Shown here piece after piece: positions 5,996 to 10,676 of a DNA stretch of 10,676 nt. The stretch's first letter is position 1; each line of letters opens with the position of its first letter. The notes under the pieces are model-generated. The model searched no databases. It was given only the letters and a program-made list of their open reading frames with translations, and was not told where the DNA came from. The translations under genes were made by a program, and so were the position numbers. Origin of the DNA: Elusimicrobia bacterium RIFOXYB2_FULL_48_7 (GTDB taxonomy: Bacteria; Elusimicrobiota; Endomicrobiia; CG1-02-37-114; XYA2-FULL-39-19); assembly GCA_001800495.1 (NCBI GenBank), contig MGVM01000025.1, positions 4,076 to 14,751 of the forward strand. The letters run 5' to 3'.

Positions 5996-8596
5996 TCACC
6001 AGGAATCCAGGGCGGTGCCAGGCCCGAAATCTACGGTTGTGTTCGCCCCGGGCAAAACACCGTTGTTTGCCTTGGTTTTTTTAACCGTTTCTGTCCCTGG
6101 GCCGGTTACCTTGGTGTACCAGCCGTAAATATTGTACAGCGTGGTTGTGCTTGCCCTTACGGATACTTCGTAGGTACCGTCATCCTTGCTTAATGCCGAA
6201 TAATAAAGCGTCGCGCCCGTCATGTAGGAGCTGTCGATCATTGGCGGGTCGCCGCCTATCGTAGCCGTGGTGGCGATAAGCAATACACCTGTTTTTATAA
6301 GGTTAGTCCCTTCATAAACCCTGCCCGAAAATTTTCCGGAGGCGCTCTGTACCGTGAATGAGGACGACCAGACCTTTGCGCCTGCGGCGACCGTGACAGT
6401 TTTTACCGTCGGTGATGAGCTTTCTGATGTATCAAGCTGGGGCGAAACAGTGTAATTGCCGGCCCTGACGTTTCTTATCAGAAAATACCCGGCGTTGCCG
6501 CCGCCATCTCCGGAAATAGCGGTATAATCGTTCATGGCACCGTCAGCCAGCATAATAATACCAGGCAGGGAATCAATCCTGTTGGTTGTCACCCAGCCTT
6601 CTATCTGGCCCGCGGTATACAGCGTAATGTCGGCTATGCTGGAAATCTGGCCTTGCAAGATGTTCACCGCATAAGTCGTGGTGTAGGTGGTATAGTTGGT
6701 TTTATCATAGTTGTAATTTGCCGTCACAAAGGCGTTAGTTGCCACCCTTAAAGAATATCTTCCGTCGTTGTTAGTGCGGATCTGCGTGCCGTTTGCGTCC
6801 ATTAAAACATCGGGTATAGGGTTATTGGAAGCGTCAATTACCCGGCCCGAAATTATTCCTTCAATGTTATTGTCTGAGAGAATTGTCGTTGCATAACGGA
6901 ACAAGCTGCTGGTGAAGGATGGAGTAGTATTGTCATTGGGTATCGTCGTATATTGCCCAGCCCGCACAGATATAGTCGATACTTCCATATAAGCATTATT
7001 ACTTGAAATAGCTATGATCCAGGTTCCTGTAGCAATACCCGGAATTTCAAAATATGCTCCTGTTGGAGGCGACCCTATTCCTTGGGCAATTACTGAAGAA
7101 GAAAGGCCGTCATTGCAGGAAACAATCGCTCCTACGGCCGGTTTGCCGTATATAGGAACAGATACAGGCGAGGATGAATTTTGAAAATAACTGGCAGTGA
7201 TTTTTGTTTGATACCCAAAATCATAGTCATTGTTATCAGTATCTGTAGCCGGTGCTCCTAAAAACCAGCTGCCTAAAGGGGGTTTTGAATGAGAACGCCT
7301 TATTAAATAATCAGGAGCAAATACTCCTGTAAAATCATATGGAGTTCCTTCAGTAGCTATTGCCGGAGCCTGGTTCATGCCGCCGTTATCCTTCCAGGCA
7401 ACACGGTCAATATTGTTATCAGAATTATCTGTAAGGCACAAACCCCCGGATTCGTTTTCTTCAATAAAACCCCATACAGGATTCGGGTAAGCTGGTGCAT
7501 CAGGACCATCATCGTACATTAACAGGTCAGCATCTTTTGAAATGCCGTTAATAATTACCGGTGAAGTGTTGGCTATCAGAAGATAACCGTATGAAGGAAC
7601 AACGGGGTCCAAGTATATAAATGAGTTTAATTTTATTGTACGGAGGACAAAATCATTAGGGCCCGGGATTCCGGCCGTTCTTTCCGCATATTTGAGTTTA
7701 TAAAATGCAATGTTCCCGCCAATACCGAATTTAATCTGGAAGGTTGTAGGATTAAAAAGTTCAATAAATTCCTGGTTAAAACCGGTTGGAGATACTGTAC
7801 TGGCAACTACCTGGCCTATAACTAAATCCGTGTTTATGCATACGTAACCGGTGACAAAACCCGTCAACCTGGCTGAAAGCTGGGCGGAATAAGCGGCATT
7901 ACCGCCGGGCGCCACAGCCAATAAACCGGATACAGAGTCAAAATAACCGGTTTTGGACACTTTTACATGATAGCTGCCGGATGAAACATCAAATTGGTAA
8001 GCGCCGCCGGCGTCAGTGGTTCCGGAATAATCGGGATTTTCCATGGCGTACACATTCGCGCCGCTTAAAGCGGTGCCGCTTGTTGAAGTAATGGTACCGT
8101 AAATATACCCGTCAAGAGGACTTCTGTCGGGGTCTTCGCGCAGGTTGGAAAGAGACAGGCTCTTGGTGACATTCCCTTCAAGCCAGCTAACTGTAACCTT
8201 TATCTCTTTCAATGATGTATCCGGGTCGGATTCGGATAATACCTCCAGGTGCCTGCTTGAACCGGTCCCGGTTTCGCTGACTTTTTGTACGGTAATGGTA
8301 CGGGTGAAAAGAATGTCTCCCACTATTAATTGTTCCGGAGGATAATAGGAATTATCATAGCCATAAGACGCTATATCGCTTTGTTTCGTGACCAAAAGCC
8401 GGTAGTACGTATAGTTTTTCAGGTATTCTATTTTTTCCTGCGCCAGGTTGTTGGCTATGGTCCTGGACTTGGACAGGAATGTCCCTTTTGAAAGGGCATA
8501 GAATATGCCGGATATTATGACAAAGAAGACGCTCATGACCGTTACCATGACCATGACCTCAATCAGTGTGAATCCGGTTACTTTTCTTTTACACAT
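5996..8596 (-). CDS. Giant PilV-like prepilin with lamin-tail and carboxypeptidase-regulatory-like domains
   Basis: This 866-aa protein starts with a prepilin leader: MCKRKVTG, cleavage after G8 before FTLIEVMVM, with Glu5 present (E13) and a helix to about residue 33. Residues 43-150 form a PilV-like stalk and small domain (AQEKIEYLKN, VTVSWLEGN). Then follow modules: carboxypeptidase-regulatory-like Ig fold (162-242, GYIYGTITSTSGTALSGANV, DAGGAYQF); lamin-tail (LTD) domain (about 270-403, QEFIELFNP, YGYLLIAN, LCLTDNSDNNIDRVAW), with a DTDNNDYDF trailer to 460; a weaker Ig-like unit (485-555); and three more regulatory-like units (578-660, ISGRVIDASNNPIPDV, DGRYSL; 662-748; 752-858). Normal PilV is about 150-200 aa. 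These extra modules are predicted to be extracellular binding or spacer domains at the pilus tip. It is the first gene of the operon, with SD GGGGAG 7 bases before ATG and a sigma70-like promoter upstream. DNA for the LTD region is clearly AT-richer than the rest. Complete, with no frameshift seen. Confidence 0.88.
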   Translation of the reverse strand: MCKRKVTGFTLIEVMVMVTVMSVFFVIISGIFYALSKGTFLSKSRTIANNLAQEKIEYLKNYTYYRLLVTKQSDIASYGYDNSYYPPEQLIVGDILFTRTITVQKVSETGTGSSRHLEVLSESDPDTSLKEIKVTVSWLEGNVTKSLSLSNLREDPDRSPLDGYIYGTITSTSGTALSGANVYAMENPDYSGTTDAGGAYQFDVSSGSYHVKVSKTGYFDSVSGLLAVAPGGNAAYSAQLSARLTGFVTGYVCINTDLVIGQVVASTVSPTGFNQEFIELFNPTTFQIKFGIGGNIAFYKLKYAERTAGIPGPNDFVLRTIKLNSFIYLDPVVPSYGYLLIANTSPVIINGISKDADLLMYDDGPDAPAYPNPVWGFIEENESGGLCLTDNSDNNIDRVAWKDNGGMNQAPAIATEGTPYDFTGVFAPDYLIRRSHSKPPLGSWFLGAPATDTDNNDYDFGYQTKITASYFQNSSSPVSVPIYGKPAVGAIVSCNDGLSSSVIAQGIGSPPTGAYFEIPGIATGTWIIAISSNNAYMEVSTISVRAGQYTTIPNDNTTPSFTSSLFRYATTILSDNNIEGIISGRVIDASNNPIPDVLMDANGTQIRTNNDGRYSLRVATNAFVTANYNYDKTNYTTYTTTYAVNILQGQISSIADITLYTAGQIEGWVTTNRIDSLPGIIMLADGAMNDYTAISGDGGGNAGYFLIRNVRAGNYTVSPQLDTSESSSPTVKTVTVAAGAKVWSSSFTVQSASGKFSGRVYEGTNLIKTGVLLIATTATIGGDPPMIDSSYMTGATLYYSALSKDDGTYEVSVRASTTTLYNIYGWYTKVTGPGTETVKKTKANNGVLPGANTTVDFGPGTALDSW

Positions 8597-8597
8597 A

Positions 8598-8612
8598 AGC
8601 GGTCTCCCCGCT
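8598..8612 (-). promoter_or_regulatory. Hairpin presenting the SD of the 866-aa prepilin gene
   Basis: The minus strand reads AGCGG GGAGA CCGCT, a 5-bp perfect stem with a 5-base loop. The SD (GGGGAG) lies across the stem and loop, ending 7 bases before ATG 8596. With the predicted transcription start near 8609, the 5' end would fall inside this hairpin, so it may form only on longer transcripts reading through from upstream. Either it presents the SD in the loop or it hinders ribosome access. The structure is seen directly; its role is inference. Confidence 0.4.
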
Positions 8613-8615
8613 ATA

Positions 8616-8644
8616 TATATACATCGGATTTACGGAAATTTCAA
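8616..8644 (-). promoter_or_regulatory. Sigma70-type promoter of the pilin operon
   Basis: The minus strand has TTGAAA (8639-8644), a 17-base spacer, and TATATA (8616-8621) inside a longer TATATATATA run. This gives 5 of 6 matches to each consensus at ideal spacing. The expected start is near 8609, leaving a leader of about 13 bases that already contains the SD. Because the TA run is repetitive, the -10 could slide by 2 or more bases. No other good promoter was seen between the six downstream genes. Confidence 0.6.
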
Positions 8645-8665
8645 TGGTTATTTTTAACAAAGTCA

Positions 8666-8681
8666 GTGACATTTTTGTCAC
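8666..8681. promoter_or_regulatory. Perfect palindrome GTGACA-TTTT-TGTCAC, operator candidate
   Basis: A 6-bp perfect inverted repeat with a 4-base spacer lies between the DUF1015 stop and the pilin promoter. Its centre is about 64 bases before the predicted start, a position typical of activator sites for dimeric regulators such as Crp/Fnr-family proteins. Read as RNA it could be a weak terminator for the upstream gene pair, but the minus-strand sequence after the stem (TGACTTTGTT) has no real T-run. The operator reading is preferred; the regulator is unknown. Confidence 0.4.
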
Positions 8682-8695
8682 AATCAGGCCTATCT

Positions 8696-9877
8696 TCAGC
8701 CGTTAATGTCATAAATAACCAGCCCGGCGGGTACTTTAGGGAAAAAATAGGTCGTTTTCTGGGGCATTATTATGCCTTGTTCCGAGAGTTTGTAGACATT
8801 ATTCACATCCGGGGCGTCAAGCAGAAAAGCGTAACCCTGGATTTCATGCGCTTTCTTTACGGCTTCGTCTATGTCTTTCGTGTAGAATATATCCCCGGGG
8901 TCGGTTTCATCCAGTACAAAGTCACGGAGAACCACAGCGGAAATGGACAATTCAAGCTTGTTCCTGTTTTTGGCACAGGCGGTTTTCAGTTTCATTACCA
9001 TGAATTCACCGTTGTGGCAACAGGCAAGGCGGGGGGTGGATTTGCCGTCCCATGCCGAAAGGGTGAAATACTTCCGGATCTTTTCCTTTATATCCGGATA
9101 GTCCTTTACAACGCGGTGCGTGGGCAGGATGATTAGCCCCGGGTCTTCTATGGCGCACAAAAAGGCAAGAATATAGTTGTAGGGCGCGCCGCTGCGCTCG
9201 CCGGGTTTCCCGTTTTTTGACATCAGTTCCTTATACAGCAGGCCGGTCCTGCACCGGTGATGGCCGTCGGCTATGACCAGGGAAACCTTTTTTAATTTAT
9301 TCGTGAGCAAGGCAATGGTTTTTTCATCGCTGAGCTTCCAGAAATAGTGGGTTATTTTGTCGGCAGTCGTAAAAACGGCGGGTTTGCTTTTCCGTGAAGT
9401 TCCTAGGATCAGTTTTGTTATGGTTTTCGTTTTGTCAGGGAAAATGCAGAAAATAGGGCTGGTGTTTACTTTTACTTCCTTCAGCAGTTCAAACCTGCGG
9501 TCGATATGTTTCTGGATGGTCTTCTCGTGCCGGTGGATCTTGCTCTCGTCCAGCTCCAGCGCGGCGAAAATGCCGGTTCGTTTGAACGTGCGGCCCTTAA
9601 CTTCAAATTCCTGCCGGTAGATGTAGATTGAAGGCGCGCTGTCGCGCTCTAAAGCCCTGTTTTTCAGCCAGGAATTAAGAATTTTTTTAGCTTTTTTATT
9701 GCTTTCGGGGAGCTCTATGTTGACAAAATTGTGTTTTGAGAGGGATATGAATTTTTTTCTCTGCTCGTCGGAAATGACATCATACGGCGGGCAGATAAGG
9801 CCGCCGAGCCCGCGTTGCGCCGCCCGAGACGTTTTCTGTGAGTACCTGATACCCTTAAAAGGGATAATGTGTGCCAT
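8696..9877 (-). CDS. DUF1015-family protein
   Basis: This 393-aa protein is close to the usual length of about 400-430 aa. It shows the family's landmarks in order: CPPYDVISDEQ (29-39), a Tyr/Gln-rich strand (SIYIYRQEF, 83-91), IHRHEKT followed by DRRFELLKEV (114-135), NTSPIF (138-143), IADGHHR (202-208), ILPTHRVV (250-257), and C-terminal KTTYFFPKVPAGL (374-386). The HHR motif normally continues as Tyr-Glu-Thr; here it is Cys-Arg-Thr. No signal peptide or membrane helix is seen, so it is cytoplasmic. The biochemical function is not established to my knowledge; from memory these genes often sit near serine biosynthesis genes, which cannot be tested here. ATG 9877 follows AAGG by 7 bases, and that SD overlaps the stop of the phosphoesterase gene (9-bp gap), so the two are co-transcribed. 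Confidence 0.9.
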   Translation of the reverse strand: MAHIIPFKGIRYSQKTSRAAQRGLGGLICPPYDVISDEQRKKFISLSKHNFVNIELPESNKKAKKILNSWLKNRALERDSAPSIYIYRQEFEVKGRTFKRTGIFAALELDESKIHRHEKTIQKHIDRRFELLKEVKVNTSPIFCIFPDKTKTITKLILGTSRKSKPAVFTTADKITHYFWKLSDEKTIALLTNKLKKVSLVIADGHHRCRTGLLYKELMSKNGKPGERSGAPYNYILAFLCAIEDPGLIILPTHRVVKDYPDIKEKIRKYFTLSAWDGKSTPRLACCHNGEFMVMKLKTACAKNRNKLELSISAVVLRDFVLDETDPGDIFYTKDIDEAVKKAHEIQGYAFLLDAPDVNNVYKLSEQGIIMPQKTTYFFPKVPAGLVIYDING

Positions 9878-9886
9878 AAAGGTGCC

Positions 9887-10420
9887 TTAGGGGTACTTAA
9901 TCAGTAAAGTATCATCTTCGAACTTATATATTTTTGCCTCAAACTTGTCTTGCGCCAGGTCAAGCACCGCATAACTCATCGGCTTGCCGCGATCGTCGCC
10001 TATTTTCAGGTGCCCGGGGTTGATGAGGACAATACCGTCCGGGCTTACGTCTATTTTTGGTATATGCGTGTGGCCGTACAGCATCACGTCCGTGTTTGTG
10101 TTTTTCGCGAGTTCTTCCGGGGAAGGGTCGCCGGGCAGGTCGTTGCCGTGTTTCCTGGGCGTATGCGTAAGAAGGAATTTAACTCCGCAATATTCACAGA
10201 GCACCCTCTTCCGGGCTTTCGGAGAGTTATAAGAGTTTTCAAATACCCCGGGGACTGCGATTACCTGCTCTTTGCTGCCGGGCAGGGCTTTTGCATCCAG
10301 CGAATCGTCCCCTAAATGTATGAACAAGTCTGCCTTTGCCGCGAATTGTTTGCCAAGCTTAGCCAATGCCTGGGTATTCCCGTGCGAATCACTTACAACC
10401 ACTATTTTTTTTGTTTTCAT
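9887..10420 (-). CDS. YfcE/MJ0936-type metallophosphoesterase
   Basis: This 177-aa cytoplasmic protein belongs to the calcineurin-like phosphoesterase fold and would hydrolyse phosphodiesters or phosphomonoesters with a two-metal centre. Motifs seen: D11 and H13 in SDSHGN, G37-D38 in HLGDD, T85-H86 in the LLTHT strand, and H117/H119 in YGHTH, then INPGH (134-138) where NPGS is usual. The expected GN-x-D motif is replaced by PGVFENSY (57-64), with N62 perhaps serving as the metal-bridging Asn. The substrate cannot be inferred. Start choice: the frame extends to a TTG at 10441, but that codon lies in the -10 box, so ATG 10420 is used. No SD is visible. It begins a two-gene unit with the DUF1015 gene. 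Confidence 0.88.
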   Translation of the reverse strand: MKTKKIVVVSDSHGNTQALAKLGKQFAAKADLFIHLGDDSLDAKALPGSKEQVIAVPGVFENSYNSPKARKRVLCEYCGVKFLLTHTPRKHGNDLPGDPSPEELAKNTNTDVMLYGHTHIPKIDVSPDGIVLINPGHLKIGDDRGKPMSYAVLDLAQDKFEAKIYKFEDDTLLIKYP

Positions 10421-10426
10421 AATTGT

Positions 10427-10443
10427 AATTGTTAAAAACAATT
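10427..10443. repeat. Palindrome over -10 and start site, operator candidate
   Basis: AATTGTT-AAA-AACAATT is a perfect 7-bp inverted repeat. It covers part of the -10 box and the predicted start point of the phosphoesterase promoter, where a bound repressor would block transcription. Low sequence complexity makes chance occurrence possible. Confidence 0.35.
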
Positions 10444-10469
10444 ATATAAAATTCAAAACTTTTTGTCTA
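10441..10469 (-). promoter_or_regulatory. Sigma70-type promoter for the phosphoesterase/DUF1015 unit
   Basis: The minus strand shows TAGACA (10464-10469), 17 bases, then the perfect -10 TATAAT (10441-10446). The predicted start is near 10434, giving a leader of about 14 bases with no purine-rich SD before ATG 10420. It is one arm of a divergent promoter pair. Confidence 0.7.
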
Positions 10470-10499
10470 ATGTGTGGAATTGAATGTTACAGCTTGGCA

Positions 10500-10528
10500 T
10501 TGACAAATTAATACCGTTATTGTAAAAT
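10500..10528 (+). promoter_or_regulatory. Sigma70-type promoter for the secreted protein gene
   Basis: Perfect TTGACA (10500-10505), 17-base spacer, TAAAAT (10523-10528; 5 of 6 matches to TATAAT). The predicted start is near 10535, only about 5 bases before the ATG at 10540, so the mRNA would be essentially leaderless. The TGACAA in the -35 is mirrored by TTGTCA at 10530-10535, an inverted repeat flanking the -10. Confidence 0.7.
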
Positions 10529-10539
10529 ATTGTCATAGA

Positions 10540-10676
10540 ATGAAGAAAATATTAACTTTTGTTTTTACGATTCTTACAGCCAGCATTACCTTTCCCTTGG
10601 CCTCCTTTTCGGTCCAAATCTCAAATTCTACCACAACAATCACAGGCGTTTGGAATTCAACTTACACATGGGCCGG
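10540..10676 (+). CDS. N-terminus of a secreted protein, cut by window end
   Basis: Forty-five codons are visible from ATG 10540 to the edge. Residues 1-24 form a clear signal peptide: MKK, hydrophobic core ILTFVFTILTASITFPLA, with likely cleavage near ASFS-V. The start of the mature part (VQISNSTTTITGVWNS) is Ser/Thr-rich and strand-like, as in many secreted or outer-surface proteins. No family can be assigned from this fragment. The promoter match immediately upstream supports the start; there is no SD. Confidence 0.7.
   Translation, partial: MKKILTFVFTILTASITFPLASFSVQISNSTTTITGVWNSTYTWA

Noticed and set aside
8666..8681. Rho-independent terminator after the DUF1015 gene
   Set aside because: The stem is only 6 bp with 3 G/C pairs and no T-run follows on the minus strand.
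10421..10441. TTG start at 10441 for the phosphoesterase
   Set aside because: The codon overlaps the predicted -10 box, and the extra residues precede a domain that normally begins within a few residues of the D-x-H motif.
1..10676. tRNA, rRNA, CRISPR arrays, insertion sequences or attachment sites
   Set aside because: No cloverleaf, rRNA signature, spaced direct repeats, transposase or integrase was seen when reading both strands.

Overview
The window looks like chromosomal DNA from an uncultured, Gram-negative-type bacterium. The prepilin-like genes with PilX- and PilV-like companions and the oversized minor pilins recall candidate phyla such as Elusimicrobiota or Omnitrophota. No rRNA, tRNA or housekeeping marker is present, so this placement is a weak inference. 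There is no sign of phage, IS elements, CRISPR or plasmid functions.

Layout. Almost everything is on the minus strand, so reading runs from high to low coordinates. At the right edge (10540-10676, plus strand) is the start of a secreted protein gene, cut by the window. A 119-bp divergent promoter region separates it from a two-gene minus-strand unit: a YfcE/MJ0936-type metallophosphoesterase (9887-10420) and a DUF1015-family protein (8696-9877). A 97-bp gap (8599-8695 region) follows, holding a perfect 6-bp palindrome and a good sigma70-type promoter (TTGAAA, 17 nt, TATATA). From there a tight run of six genes fills the rest: an 866-aa PilV-like prepilin with lamin-tail and carboxypeptidase-regulatory-like domains (5996-8596); a 167-aa PilW-like prepilin (5488-5991); a 449-aa PilX-like protein (4129-5478); a 126-aa PilV-tail-like protein with no prepilin leader (3726-4106); a 441-aa PilX-like protein (2404-3729); and a very large prepilin-like protein of at least 791 aa (1-2373, open at the left edge). 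Junctions are 4 to 30 bp or overlap, and several stop codons lie inside the next gene's ribosome binding site, so this reads as one operon.

How the genes fit together. Minor pilins of the PilV/PilW/PilX type assemble at the tip of a type IV pilus or type II secretion pseudopilus and prime its growth. Here two of the prepilins carry hundreds of extra residues. The simplest reading is a minor-pilin tip complex whose large C-terminal domains are displayed outside the cell as adhesin or binding modules. No PilY1, major pilin, ATPase, platform protein or peptidase is visible, so the export machinery must lie elsewhere. The metallophosphoesterase/DUF1015 pair is probably unrelated housekeeping.

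Most notable: the oversized minor pilins; an AT-rich lamin-tail segment embedded in the GC-richer 866-aa gene; the leaderless PilV relative; and the palindrome and SD hairpin at the operon promoter.
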